64,000 nucleotides of DNA from Streptomyces sp. NBC_00523 (lineage in GTDB: Bacteria; Actinomycetota; Actinomycetes; Streptomycetales; Streptomycetaceae). The stretch covers positions 5,642,001-5,706,000 of the forward strand of contig NZ_CP107836.1 in the NCBI RefSeq assembly GCF_036346615.1, read 5' to 3'. The notes beneath the pieces are model-generated. The model was not told the DNA's origin. It saw nothing but the letters and a program-made list of their open reading frames with translations, and searched no databases. This document shows, one piece after another, positions 8,039-17,224 of this stretch. Each line of letters starts with the position of its first letter. Within the stretch, counting starts at the first letter, position 1. The position numbers were made by a program, and so were the translations under genes.

Positions 8039-9703
8039 ATGAGTCCCGTCCTCTCCGCCGTGCTCCAGCTCCTCGCGCTCGTCGTCGCGCTGGGGCTGGC
8101 GTACCGGCCGCTCGGTGACCACATGGCCCGTGTCTACACCTCGCCCCGCCATCTGCGGGCCGAGAAGTGGATCTACCGGGCGATAGGCGTCACCCCCGAC
8201 ACGCAGATGCGCCGGGCCGCCTATCTGCGCGGTGTCCTCGCCTTCTCCGCCGTGAGCGTCGTCTTCCTCTACCTGCTGCAACGGCTCCAGGGCGCCCTGC
8301 CCGGCTCGCTCGGCTTCTCCTCGATCAGCCCGGACCAGGCGTTCAACACGGCCGCCTCGTTCGTCGCCAACACCAACTGGCAGTCGTACGCCGGCGAGCA
8401 GGCCATGGGCCACGTCGTGCAGACCGGCGGCCTCGCCGTGCAGAACTTCGTCTCCGCCGCCGTCGGCATGGCCGTCGCGGTGGCCCTCGTACGGGGGTTC
8501 GCGGCCTCCCGCACCGGGGAGCTCGGCAACTTCTGGGCCGACCTGGTGCGCGGCACCGTCCGCATCCTGCTGCCGATCGCCGTCGTCGGCGCACTCGTCC
8601 TCGTCGCCTGCGGGGCGATCCAGAACTTCTCCGGCATCCACGAGGTCGGGCAGTTCACGGGCGGTGCGCAGCAGTGGAACGGCGGCGCGGTCGCCTCCCA
8701 GGAGGCCATCAAGGAGCTGGGCACCAACGGCGGCGGCTACTTCAACGCCAACTCCGCGCACCCCTTCGAGAACCCCGACGGGCTGTCCAACCTCTTCGAG
8801 ATCTTCCTGATCCTCGTCATCCCGTTCGCCCTGACCCGCACCTTCGGCCGCATGGTCGGCTCGGTCCGGCAGGGGTACGCGCTCCTCGCCACGATGCTCG
8901 TCTTCTGGCTCGGCTTCTCCGCGCTGATGATGTGGACCGAGTACGCCCACCACGGCCCCGCCTTCGAGCTCGCGGGCGGGGCGACGGAGGGCAAGGAGAC
9001 CCGGTTCGGGGTCGGTGGCTCCGCCCTGTTCTCCGTGGCCACCACCCTCACGTCGACCGGCGCGGTGAACTCCTTCCACTCCTCGTTCACCGGCCTCGGC
9101 GGCGGCATCACGCTGCTCGGCATGCAGCTCGGCGAGATCGCCCCCGGCGGCGTCGGCTCCGGCCTCTACGGCATGCTGATCATGGCGCTCATCGCGGTGT
9201 TCGTCGCCGGACTGATGGTCGGCCGCACGCCCGAATACCTCGGCAAGAAGATCGGCACCCGCGAGATCAAGCTCGCCGCCTGCTACCTCCTGATCACCCC
9301 GGCCCTGGTGCTCGGCTTCACCGCCGTGGCCGTCGCGCTGCCCACCCCGCCCCACTCGGTGGCCAACCCGGGGGCGCACGGCTTCTCCGAGATCCTCTAC
9401 GCGTACACCTCCGGCGCCAACAACAACGGCTCGGCGTTCGCCGGGCTCGCCGCGGACACCCCGTGGTTCAACACCACCATCGGGCTCGCGATGCTGCTCG
9501 GCCGGTTCCTGCCCATGGTGTTCGTCCTGGCCCTCGCCGGCTCGCTGGCCGAGCAGCGGCCCGTCCCGGCGACCTCGGGCACCCTCCCCACCCACACCCC
9601 GCTGTTCAGCGGACTGCTGGCCGCGGTCGTCGTGGTCGTGGCCGGCCTGACCTACTTCCCGGCCCTCGCCCTGGGCCCGCTGGCCGAAGGGCTGGCGTCA
9701 TGA
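8039..9703 (+). CDS. kdpA: K+-transporting ATPase subunit KdpA
   Basis: This 554-residue polytopic protein is the K+-channel-like subunit of the KdpFABC pump. Selectivity-filter-type segments are visible in the four repeats, for example TNWQSYAGEQAMG, LGTNGGGYFNANSAHPFENP, TTLTSTGAVNSFHSS and SGANNNGSAFAGL. Length is typical for the family. Its stop overlaps the first possible start of kdpB (ATGA). The pump imports K+ at high affinity when external K+ is scarce. Confidence 0.97.
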   Translation: MSPVLSAVLQLLALVVALGLAYRPLGDHMARVYTSPRHLRAEKWIYRAIGVTPDTQMRRAAYLRGVLAFSAVSVVFLYLLQRLQGALPGSLGFSSISPDQAFNTAASFVANTNWQSYAGEQAMGHVVQTGGLAVQNFVSAAVGMAVAVALVRGFAASRTGELGNFWADLVRGTVRILLPIAVVGALVLVACGAIQNFSGIHEVGQFTGGAQQWNGGAVASQEAIKELGTNGGGYFNANSAHPFENPDGLSNLFEIFLILVIPFALTRTFGRMVGSVRQGYALLATMLVFWLGFSALMMWTEYAHHGPAFELAGGATEGKETRFGVGGSALFSVATTLTSTGAVNSFHSSFTGLGGGITLLGMQLGEIAPGGVGSGLYGMLIMALIAVFVAGLMVGRTPEYLGKKIGTREIKLAACYLLITPALVLGFTAVAVALPTPPHSVANPGAHGFSEILYAYTSGANNNGSAFAGLAADTPWFNTTIGLAMLLGRFLPMVFVLALAGSLAEQRPVPATSGTLPTHTPLFSGLLAAVVVVVAGLTYFPALALGPLAEGLAS

Positions 9704-11784
9704 CCACTCGTACGAAGCAGGAGAGCCCGATGACCGCATCCGTGCGGCAGGGACGTGCCGGCGCCGCGCTGTTCGACCCGAAGACGCTGCTCGCCGCGCT
9801 GCCCGAAGCACTGCGCAAGCTCCACCCCCGCGCGATGGCCGCCTCCCCGGTCATGTTCGTGGTCCTCGTGGGGTCCGTCTTCACCACAGCCCTCGCCGCC
9901 CTGGACCCCGGCGACTGGTTCGGCTGGGCGATCACCGGCTGGCTCTGGCTCACGACGGTCTTCGCCAACCTCGCGGAGGCGGTCGCCGAGGGCCGCGGCA
10001 AGGCCCAGGCGGACACCCTGCGCCGGGCGAAGACGGACACCGTCGCCCGCCGCCTCACCGGCGACCGCGAGGAGCGCGTCGCGGGCACCGACCTCCGCAT
10101 CGGCGACCTGGTCGTCTGCGAGGCGGGCGACATCGTCCCCGGCGACGGGGACGTCGTGGAGGGCGTGGCGGGCGTGGACGAGTCCGCCGTCACCGGCGAG
10201 TCCGCCCCGGTCATCCGGGAGTCGGGCGGCGACCGCAGCGCCGTCACCGGCGGTACGAAGGTGCTCTCCGACCGGATCGTCATCCGGATCACCACCAAGC
10301 CCGGAGAAACGTTCATCGACCGGATGATCGCCCTGGTCGAGGGCGCCGCCCGGCAGAAGACGCCCAACGAGATCGCCCTGAACATCCTCCTGGCGTCCCT
10401 CACGATCGTCTTCCTGCTCGCCGTCGTCACCCTCCAGCCCTTCGCCGTGTACGCGGGTGACGCGCAGTCCATGATCGTGCTCACCGCGCTCCTGGTCTGC
10501 CTCATCCCGACCACCATCGGCGCCCTGCTCTCCGCCATCGGCATCGCGGGCATGGACCGGCTCGTGCGGCGCAACGTGCTCGCGATGTCCGGGCGCGCCG
10601 TGGAGGCGGCCGGGGACGTCTCCACACTGCTGCTCGACAAGACCGGGACCATCACCCTCGGCAACCGCCGCGCCACCGACCTGCTGCCCGTCGCCGGGGT
10701 CACCGGTGCGGAACTCGCGGACGCCGCGCAGCTCGCCTCGCTGGCCGACGAGACCCCCGAGGGCCGGTCCGTGGTCGTCCTCGCCAAGGAGCGGTACGGG
10801 CTGCGCGAACGCCACGCGGGCGAGCTGTCCGGCGCCACCTGGGTCGCCTTCACCGCCCGCACCCGCATGTCGGGCGTGGACGTGGACGGGCGCAAGGTCC
10901 GCAAGGGCGCCACCGGGGCCGTCGTCGCCTGGGTCAAGGAGCGCGGCGGCGGCGTTCCCGACGAGGCGCGGACCCTGACCGACCGCATCGCGGCGGCGGG
11001 CGGCACCCCGCTCCTGGTGGCCGTGGAGGACGCGGACGGGGCGCGGGTCCTGGGCGTCGTCCACCTCAAGGACGTCGTCAAGGAGGGCATGCCGGAACGT
11101 TTCGCCGAACTGCGCCGCATGGGCATCCGTACCGTCATGATCACTGGCGACAACCCGCTGACCGCGAAGTCCATCGCGGAGGAGGCCGGGGTGGACGACT
11201 TCCTCGCCGAGGCCACGCCCGAGGACAAGATGGCCCTCATCAAGCGCGAGCAGGCCGGCGGCGGGCTCGTCGCGATGACCGGTGACGGCACCAACGACGC
11301 CCCGGCGCTCGCCCAGGCCGACGTCGGCGTCGCCATGAACACCGGGACCTCGGCCGCCAAGGAGGCCGGGAACATGGTCGACCTGGACTCCGACCCGACC
11401 AAGCTCATCGAGATCGTGGAGATCGGCAAGCAGCTGCTGATCACGCGCGGGGCGCTCACCACGTTCTCGCTGGCCAACGACGTGGCGAAGTACTTCGCGA
11501 TCATCCCCGCGATGTTCGCCGCGCTCTACCCGGGCCTGGACCGGCTCAACATCATGGACCTGTCCTCGCCGCGCACCGCGATCCTCTCCGCGGTGATCTT
11601 CAACGCGCTGATCATCGTCGCGCTCGTCCCGCTCGCCCTCAGGGGCGTCCGCTACCGGCCCGGCGGCGCCGCGTCCATGCTCCGGCGCAACCTCGCCGTC
11701 TACGGCATCGGCGGCCTGATCGCCCCCTTCGCCGGCATCAAGCTCATCGACCTGCTCCTCTCCCTCGTCCCCGGAATCGGCTGA
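9700..11784 (+). CDS. kdpB: K+-transporting P-type ATPase subunit KdpB
   Basis: This is the 694-residue catalytic subunit. It has the actuator motif AVTGESAPV near residue 165, the phosphorylation site D313 in LDKTGTITLGN, and the hinge GDGTNDAPALAQADVG. A further in-frame ATG at 9730 has a good AGGAG at 9719-9723 and would give 664+20 residues. That start is an equally reasonable choice. KdpB hydrolyses ATP to drive K+ through KdpA. Confidence 0.97.
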   Translation: MTTRTKQESPMTASVRQGRAGAALFDPKTLLAALPEALRKLHPRAMAASPVMFVVLVGSVFTTALAALDPGDWFGWAITGWLWLTTVFANLAEAVAEGRGKAQADTLRRAKTDTVARRLTGDREERVAGTDLRIGDLVVCEAGDIVPGDGDVVEGVAGVDESAVTGESAPVIRESGGDRSAVTGGTKVLSDRIVIRITTKPGETFIDRMIALVEGAARQKTPNEIALNILLASLTIVFLLAVVTLQPFAVYAGDAQSMIVLTALLVCLIPTTIGALLSAIGIAGMDRLVRRNVLAMSGRAVEAAGDVSTLLLDKTGTITLGNRRATDLLPVAGVTGAELADAAQLASLADETPEGRSVVVLAKERYGLRERHAGELSGATWVAFTARTRMSGVDVDGRKVRKGATGAVVAWVKERGGGVPDEARTLTDRIAAAGGTPLLVAVEDADGARVLGVVHLKDVVKEGMPERFAELRRMGIRTVMITGDNPLTAKSIAEEAGVDDFLAEATPEDKMALIKREQAGGGLVAMTGDGTNDAPALAQADVGVAMNTGTSAAKEAGNMVDLDSDPTKLIEIVEIGKQLLITRGALTTFSLANDVAKYFAIIPAMFAALYPGLDRLNIMDLSSPRTAILSAVIFNALIIVALVPLALRGVRYRPGGAASMLRRNLAVYGIGGLIAPFAGIKLIDLLLSLVPGIG

Positions 11785-11790
11785 CCCGCC

Positions 11791-12444
11791 ATGAACGCAT
11801 CCGTACGCAACCCCGTCCGCCGCCTCTGGGCCGCCCTGCGCGCCCTGCTCGTCCTCACCCTGGTCTGCGGCGTCCTCTACCCGCTCGCGGTCACCGGAGC
11901 CGCCCAGCTGCTCATGCCCGGACGCGCCAACGGCTCCGAGGTCAGCGAGAGCGGCAAGGTCGTCGGCTCCGCCCTCATCGGCCAGCGCTACGAGCTGCCG
12001 GGCGGCGCCCCGGACCTGAGGTGGTTCCAGCCGCGCCCCTCCGCGGGGCTCGGCACCAACAGCCTCAACACCCAGTACTCGCTGCTCGTCTCCGGCGCGT
12101 CCAACCTCGCCGGTGGCAACCCCGAGCTGATCCACCGGGTCACCGACGCCAGGGCGGCCGTCGTCCGGGACAACTCCGTCCCCGGGCATCCGGTGGACCC
12201 CGCATCGGTGCCGCCCGACGCGGTCACCTCGTCCGGCTCCGGACTCGACCCGGACATCTCACCCGCGTACGCGGAGCTCCAGGTCCGCCGGGTCGCCGCA
12301 CGCAACCACCTCGACGCCGGACAGGTCGCCGCGCTGGTGGAGCGGCACACCGAAGGCCGTGAACTCGGCTTCATCGGGGAACCGCGGGTCAACGTCCTCC
12401 GGCTCAACATCGCGCTGCGGCAGCTGGTGACCGCGGAGCACTGA
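11791..12444 (+). CDS. kdpC: K+-transporting ATPase subunit KdpC
   Basis: This 217-residue protein has one N-terminal membrane segment (about residues 16-40) and an extracytoplasmic domain. Family-typical parts include GQRYELPG, WFQPRPSA, SGLDPDISPAYAELQ and RVNVLRLNIAL. KdpC is the conserved accessory subunit of the pump. It starts 6 bp after kdpB. Confidence 0.96.
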   Translation: MNASVRNPVRRLWAALRALLVLTLVCGVLYPLAVTGAAQLLMPGRANGSEVSESGKVVGSALIGQRYELPGGAPDLRWFQPRPSAGLGTNSLNTQYSLLVSGASNLAGGNPELIHRVTDARAAVVRDNSVPGHPVDPASVPPDAVTSSGSGLDPDISPAYAELQVRRVAARNHLDAGQVAALVERHTEGRELGFIGEPRVNVLRLNIALRQLVTAEH

Positions 12445-12522
12445 CGGGAGGGGCATTGCCCGGTCCCGTGCCACCTGCACATACTGGCGGCCGACAGGAC
12501 CGAGGACCCACGGGGGAACGCC

Positions 12523-13257
12523 ATGACCGAGAACACCGCCGACACCAGCACCGGCGGGGGCCCCGGCACGGCCGTCGCCGACGCCCCCATGGTCCGCGTC
12601 GAGGACCTGCACCGCTCCTACGGCTCCGGCGCGGGAGCGGTGCACGCGCTGCGCGGCGTCTCCTTCGAGGTGCCGCGCGGCGAGCTCGTCGCCCTCAAGG
12701 GGCGCTCCGGCTCCGGCAAGACGACCCTGCTCAACCTCGTCGGCGGCCTCGACACCCCGGACGGCGGCCGGATCACCGTCGACGGCACCGACCTCTCCTC
12801 GCTCGGCGAGAACGGGCTCCTGGAGCTGCGCCGGGACCGGATCGGCTTCATCTTCCAGTCGTTCGGCCTGATCCCGATCCTCACCGCCGCCGAGAACGTG
12901 GGCGTGCCCCTGCGGCTGCGCAAGGCCGACCCCAAGGAGCGCGAGGAGCGGGTGTCGCTGCTGCTCTCCCTCGTCGGCCTGGCCGACCACGCCGCCCAGC
13001 GCCCCGGCGAGCTCTCCGGAGGCCAGCAGCAGCGCGTGGCCATCGCGCGCGCGCTCGCCAACCGGCCCGCCCTGCTGATCGCCGACGAGCCGACCGGACA
13101 GCTCGACGCCGAGACCGGCCTCGCGGTGATGGAGCTGCTGCGCGCCGTCGTGCACAGCGAGGGCGTCACCGCGCTCGTCGCCACCCACGACGCCCAGCTC
13201 CTCGGCCTCGCCGACCGGGTCCTCGAACTCAGCGACGGCGACATCATCGAGCACTGA
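12523..13257 (+). CDS. Orphan ABC transporter ATP-binding protein inside the kdp locus
   Basis: This 244-residue LolD/MacB-type ATPase has Walker A GRSGSGKTT, signature LSGGQQQRVAIARAL, Walker B LLIADEPTG and an H-loop THD. The N-terminal 25 residues are Thr/Gly/Ala-rich and look disordered. No FtsX-like permease gene lies on either side: kdpC is 78 bp upstream and kdpD 143 bp downstream. It must work with a permease encoded elsewhere, or have a different partner. The GTG/ATG context (GGGGGAACGCC before ATG 12523) supports the start. Confidence 0.93.
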   Translation: MTENTADTSTGGGPGTAVADAPMVRVEDLHRSYGSGAGAVHALRGVSFEVPRGELVALKGRSGSGKTTLLNLVGGLDTPDGGRITVDGTDLSSLGENGLLELRRDRIGFIFQSFGLIPILTAAENVGVPLRLRKADPKEREERVSLLLSLVGLADHAAQRPGELSGGQQQRVAIARALANRPALLIADEPTGQLDAETGLAVMELLRAVVHSEGVTALVATHDAQLLGLADRVLELSDGDIIEH

Positions 13258-13400
13258 CCGGCGGCCGGGGGAGCGGTATCAGGGTTGCGTCAAATCCCGC
13301 CGCTTCCCCACCCCCCGTCCGATATGCCGGAAATTCACCAGGTACTTTCGAACCATGGCTGCCACGGCGGCAGCCGCCTGTTCCGGAAGACAATGGGGCC

Positions 13401-15944
13401 ATGGCGCGCGGCAAACTTCGGATCTACCTCGGTGCGGCACCCGGCGTCGGCAAGACGTACGCGATGCTCGCCGAGGCGCACCGGCGCGTCGAACGCGGCA
13501 CCGACTGCGTCGTCGGCTTCGTGGAGCACCACGACCGCCCGCGCACCGAGACCCTGCTGCACGGCCTCGAAGTGGTCCCGCGCCGCGAGATCGAGCACCG
13601 CTCGGCCGTGTTCACCGAGATGGACATCGACGCCGTCCTGGAGCGCGCACCGGCCGTCGCCCTGGTGGACGAGCTGGCCCACACCAACGTGCCGGGCTCC
13701 CGCAATGCCAAGCGCTGGCAGGACGTCGAGGAACTGCTCCAGGCCGGCATCGACGTCGTCTCGACCGTCAACGTCCAGCACCTGGAATCCCTCGGCGACG
13801 TGGTCGAGTCCATAACCGGCGTCCGCCAGCGCGAGACCGTGCCCGACGAGGTCGTCCGCCGGGCCGACCAGCTCGAACTGGTCGACATGTCGCCGCAGGC
13901 CCTGCGCCGCCGCATGGCCCACGGCAACATCTACAAGCCCGACCGGATCGACGCCTCCCTCTCCAACTACTTCCGCCCCGGCAACCTCACCGCCCTGCGC
14001 GAGCTGGCCCTCCTCTGGGTCGCCGACCGGGTGGACGAATACCTCCAGCAGTACCGGGGCGAGCACAACATCCGCACCACCTGGCAGGCCCGCGAACGCA
14101 TCGTCGTCGGCCTCACCGGAGGCCCCGAGGGCCGGACCCTCATCCGCCGCGCCGCCCGGATGGCCGCCAAGGGATCCGGCAGCGAGATCCTGGCCGTCTA
14201 CATCGCCCGGAGCGACGGGCTGACCTCCGCCTCGCCCAAGGAGCTGGCCGTCCAGCGCACCCTCGTGGAGGACCTGGGCGGCACCTTCCACCACGTCATC
14301 GGCGACGACATACCCTCGGCGCTCCTGGAGTTCGCCCGGGGTGTCAACGCCACCCAGATCGTCCTCGGCTCCAGCCGCCGCAAGACCTGGCAGTACATCT
14401 ACGGACCCGGCGTCGGCGCCACCGTCGCCCGCGAGTCCGGCACCGACCTCGACGTCCACATCGTCACCCACGACGAGGTCGCCAAGGGCCGCGGCCTGCC
14501 CATCGCCCGGGGCGCCCGCCTCGGCCGGGCCCGCATCATCTGGGGCTGGGCGGTCGGCGTCGGCGGACCGGTCCTCCTCGCTGTGCTCCTCAAGGCCCTG
14601 GAATCCGGTCCCGGGCTCGCCAACGACGTCCTGCTGTTCCTCTTCATGACCGTCGCCGCCGCCCTGATCGGCGGACTGCTGCCCGCCCTCGCCGCGGCCG
14701 CCGCGGGCTCCCTGCTCCTGAACTACTGGTTCACGCCGCCCACCCACACGCTCACCGTCCAGGACCCGGAGAACTTCGTCGCCATCGTGATCTTCTTCGC
14801 GGTGGCCGTCGCGGTGGCCTCCGTGGTGGACCTCGCGGCCCGCCGCACCCACCAGGCCGCCCGGCTGCGCGCGGAGTCCGAGATCCTGTCGTTCCTGGCC
14901 GGCAGCGTGCTGCGCGGCGAGACCACGCTCGCCGCTCTCCTGGACCGGGTCCGGGAGACCTTCGGCATGGGCTCCGTCGCCCTGCTGGAACGGCGCAGCG
15001 ACGTCGACCCCTGGACCTGCGCCGGCAGCGTCGGCCCGGCCCCGGCCGCCCGGCCCGAGGACGCCGACGTGGACATGCCCGTCGGGGACCACATGGCCCT
15101 GGCCCTCACCGGCCGGGTGCTGCCCGCAGAGGACCGCCGGGTGCTCGGCGCGTTCGCCGCCCAGGCCGCCGTCGTCCTTGACCGCCAGCGCCTGGTGGAC
15201 GAGGCCGAGGAGGCCCGCAGACTCGCCGAGGGCAACCGCATCAGGACCGCGCTCCTGGCGGCCGTCAGCCACGACCTGCGCACCCCGCTCGCCGCGATCA
15301 AGGCCGCCGTCTCGTCGCTGCGCTCGGACGACGTCGCCTGGTCCGAGGACGACGAGGCGGAGCTCCTGGAGGGCATCGAGGCCGGCGCCGACCGCCTCGA
15401 CCACCTCGTCGGCAACCTCCTGGACATGTCCCGCCTCCAGACCGGCACGGTCACCCCGCTCATCCGCGAGATCGACTTGGACGAGGTGGTGCCGATGGCC
15501 CTGGGCGGCGTCCCCGAGGACAGCGTCGACCTGGACATACCCGAGACGCTGCCCATGGTCGCCGTCGACCCCGGCCTCCTGGAGCGGGCCGTCGCCAACA
15601 TCGTGGAGAACGCCGTGAAGTACAGCCCCGACGGCGACCGCGTCACCGTGGCGGCCAGCGCGCTCGGCGCCCGCGTCGAACTCCGGGTGACCGACCGCGG
15701 CCGGGGCGTCCCCGACGAGGGCAAGGAGCGCATCTTCGAGCCCTTCCAGCGGTACGGGGACGCGCCGCGCGGCGCCGGGGTCGGCCTCGGCCTCGCGGTG
15801 GCCCGGGGCTTCGCCGAGTCCATGGGCGGCACGCTGGACGCCGAGGACACCCCCGGCGGCGGCCTCACCATGGTCCTGACCCTCAAGGCGGCCCCCGGCC
15901 ACGCCCCGGCCGCCCCCGGCCTTCCCGCCCGGATCACCTCGTGA
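13401..15944 (+). CDS. kdpD: Sensor histidine kinase KdpD
   Basis: This 847-residue kinase begins MARGKLRIYLGAAPGVGKTYAML, so the N-terminal KdpD domain with its Walker-A-like loop is intact. A universal-stress-protein domain follows (about residues 230-360), then four closely spaced membrane helices of DUF4118 (about 385-490), a GAF-like region, HisKA with H624 in SHDLRTPLAAIK, and an ATPase domain (NIVENAVKYSPDG, GLGLAVARGF). In other bacteria it senses K+ limitation and ionic strength, and its N-terminal/USP region can bind c-di-AMP. The stop overlaps a possible GTG start of kdpE. Confidence 0.96.
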   Translation: MARGKLRIYLGAAPGVGKTYAMLAEAHRRVERGTDCVVGFVEHHDRPRTETLLHGLEVVPRREIEHRSAVFTEMDIDAVLERAPAVALVDELAHTNVPGSRNAKRWQDVEELLQAGIDVVSTVNVQHLESLGDVVESITGVRQRETVPDEVVRRADQLELVDMSPQALRRRMAHGNIYKPDRIDASLSNYFRPGNLTALRELALLWVADRVDEYLQQYRGEHNIRTTWQARERIVVGLTGGPEGRTLIRRAARMAAKGSGSEILAVYIARSDGLTSASPKELAVQRTLVEDLGGTFHHVIGDDIPSALLEFARGVNATQIVLGSSRRKTWQYIYGPGVGATVARESGTDLDVHIVTHDEVAKGRGLPIARGARLGRARIIWGWAVGVGGPVLLAVLLKALESGPGLANDVLLFLFMTVAAALIGGLLPALAAAAAGSLLLNYWFTPPTHTLTVQDPENFVAIVIFFAVAVAVASVVDLAARRTHQAARLRAESEILSFLAGSVLRGETTLAALLDRVRETFGMGSVALLERRSDVDPWTCAGSVGPAPAARPEDADVDMPVGDHMALALTGRVLPAEDRRVLGAFAAQAAVVLDRQRLVDEAEEARRLAEGNRIRTALLAAVSHDLRTPLAAIKAAVSSLRSDDVAWSEDDEAELLEGIEAGADRLDHLVGNLLDMSRLQTGTVTPLIREIDLDEVVPMALGGVPEDSVDLDIPETLPMVAVDPGLLERAVANIVENAVKYSPDGDRVTVAASALGARVELRVTDRGRGVPDEGKERIFEPFQRYGDAPRGAGVGLGLAVARGFAESMGGTLDAEDTPGGGLTMVLTLKAAPGHAPAAPGLPARITS

Positions 15945-16024
15945 ACCGCCCGGAGCTCCGGGACCTCCCGGACCGCCCGGACCTCCCCGCACCGACGTAC
16001 GCCCAGCAGAAAGGCAGGACCCCG

Positions 16025-16717
16025 ATGACCCGGGTGCTTGTGGTCGACGACGAGCCGCAGATCGTACGCGCCCTCGTGATCAACCTGAAGGCGCGCAAGT
16101 ACGAGGTGGACGCCGCGCCCGACGGGGCCACCGCCCTCCAGCTCGCCGCCACCCGCCACCCGGACGTCGTCGTCCTCGACCTCGGGCTGCCCGACATGGA
16201 CGGCGTCGACGTGATCCGCGGCCTGCGCGGCTGGACCCGGGTCCCGATCCTGGTCCTCTCGGCCCGCCACACCTCCGACGAGAAGGTCGAGGCGCTGGAC
16301 GCGGGGGCCGACGACTACGTGACCAAGCCCTTCGGCATGGACGAGCTGCTGGCCCGGCTGCGGGCCGCGGTGCGCCGGGCCGAGCCGGTCGGCCAGGACG
16401 GGGGCGATCAGGTCGTCGTCGTGGAGACCGAGGGCTTCACCGTCGACCTCGCCGCGAAGAAGGTCCACCGCGACGGCCGCGACGTACGGCTCACGCCCAC
16501 CGAGTGGCACCTGCTGGAGGTCCTGGTCCGCAACGGCGGCCGGCTCGTCAGCCAGCGCCAGCTGCTCCAGGAGGTCTGGGGGCCCTCGTACGGCACCGAG
16601 ACCAACTACCTGCGCGTCTACATGGCCCAGCTCAGGCGGAAGCTGGAGGCGGACCCCTCCCACCCCCGCCACTTCGTCACCGAACCCGGCATGGGTTACC
16701 GCTTCGAGCGCGCCTGA
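16025..16717 (+). CDS. kdpE: OmpR-family response regulator KdpE
   Basis: This 230-residue regulator has phospho-acceptor D52 in VVVLDLGLPD, the K in YVTKPFGMDELL, and a winged-helix output domain ending GMGYRFERA. I chose ATG 16025 because the receiver domain begins there (MTRVLVVDDE) and AAAGGCAGGA precedes it. A GTG at 15941, overlapping the kdpD stop, would add a Pro/Arg-rich 28-residue extension. KdpE is expected to activate the kdp operon upstream. Confidence 0.95.
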   Translation: MTRVLVVDDEPQIVRALVINLKARKYEVDAAPDGATALQLAATRHPDVVVLDLGLPDMDGVDVIRGLRGWTRVPILVLSARHTSDEKVEALDAGADDYVTKPFGMDELLARLRAAVRRAEPVGQDGGDQVVVVETEGFTVDLAAKKVHRDGRDVRLTPTEWHLLEVLVRNGGRLVSQRQLLQEVWGPSYGTETNYLRVYMAQLRRKLEADPSHPRHFVTEPGMGYRFERA

Positions 16718-16792
16718 AACCGGCGGACGGGCGCGCACGCGTCCTCCGTACGGGTGAGACGGCGGCCACCCGCCATGACCTCGCGGGACCGG

Positions 16793-16798
16793 TACCCT
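16793..16798 (+). promoter_or_regulatory. -10 box TACCCT, probable leaderless start
   Basis: TACCCT ends 6 nt before the ATG of the OB-fold gene, and no ribosome-binding sequence intervenes. It provides a promoter separate from kdpDE. Confidence 0.5.
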
Positions 16799-16804
16799 TC
16801 GGGT

Positions 16805-17221
16805 ATGAGTGCTGTTCCTCGATCCGAGAAGCTCCACAGGGGCGACCGCCCGTCCGGCCGCTTCCGGCGCATGCTCGACCGGCTTTCCAGCTCCCAGGAG
16901 GACCTGGAGTGCGAGGAGCTGGAGGAGGACTCGCAGGCGTCGGGGTGCACCCGGATCTCCGAATGCACCGACCGCCAGATCGTGAAGGTCACTGGTACCT
17001 TGCGGACGGTCACCCTGCGGCCCCGCGCCGGAGTGCCCGCCCTGGAGGCGGAGCTCTTCGACGGCACCGCACCGCTCGACGTGGTCTGGCTCGGCCGCCG
17101 CTCCATCCAGGGCATAGAACCGGGCCGCAAGCTCATCGCCTCCGGCCGGATCGCCATGAGCCACGGCCGCCGGGTGCTGTTCAACCCCAAATACGAACTC
17201 CGACCGCTCGGCAAGGAGTAG
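16805..17221 (+). CDS. OB-fold nucleic-acid-binding domain protein
   Basis: This 138-residue protein has a charged N-terminus (residues 1-45), then an OB-fold-like beta-rich domain (VKVTGTLRTVTL, LEAELFDGTAPLDVVWLGRR, GRKLIASGRI, RRVLFNPKYEL). Such proteins sit between the dut and trkA genes in many actinobacteria, including mycobacteria as I recall, and their function is unestablished. The ATG at 16805 is chosen from the adjacent -10 box. The DUF3159 gene follows 3 bp after the stop, so the two form an operon. Confidence 0.85.
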   Translation: MSAVPRSEKLHRGDRPSGRFRRMLDRLSSSQEDLECEELEEDSQASGCTRISECTDRQIVKVTGTLRTVTLRPRAGVPALEAELFDGTAPLDVVWLGRRSIQGIEPGRKLIASGRIAMSHGRRVLFNPKYELRPLGKE

Positions 17222-17224
17222 CCG

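Noticed and set aside
8167..9699. Long plus-strand frame upstream of and continuous with kdpB
   Set aside because: It is the +1 shadow of kdpA, rich in Arg and Pro. KdpB homology begins only near 9700-9730.
9652..12189. 845-codon minus-strand frame opposite kdpB/kdpC
   Set aside because: Same shadow pattern; the plus strand encodes unmistakable Kdp subunits.
13335..15992. 885-codon open frame on the minus strand opposite kdpD
   Set aside because: It has the Gly/Asp/His-rich composition of an antisense shadow of a high-GC gene, no recognisable domain, and lies fully opposite a clear KdpD.
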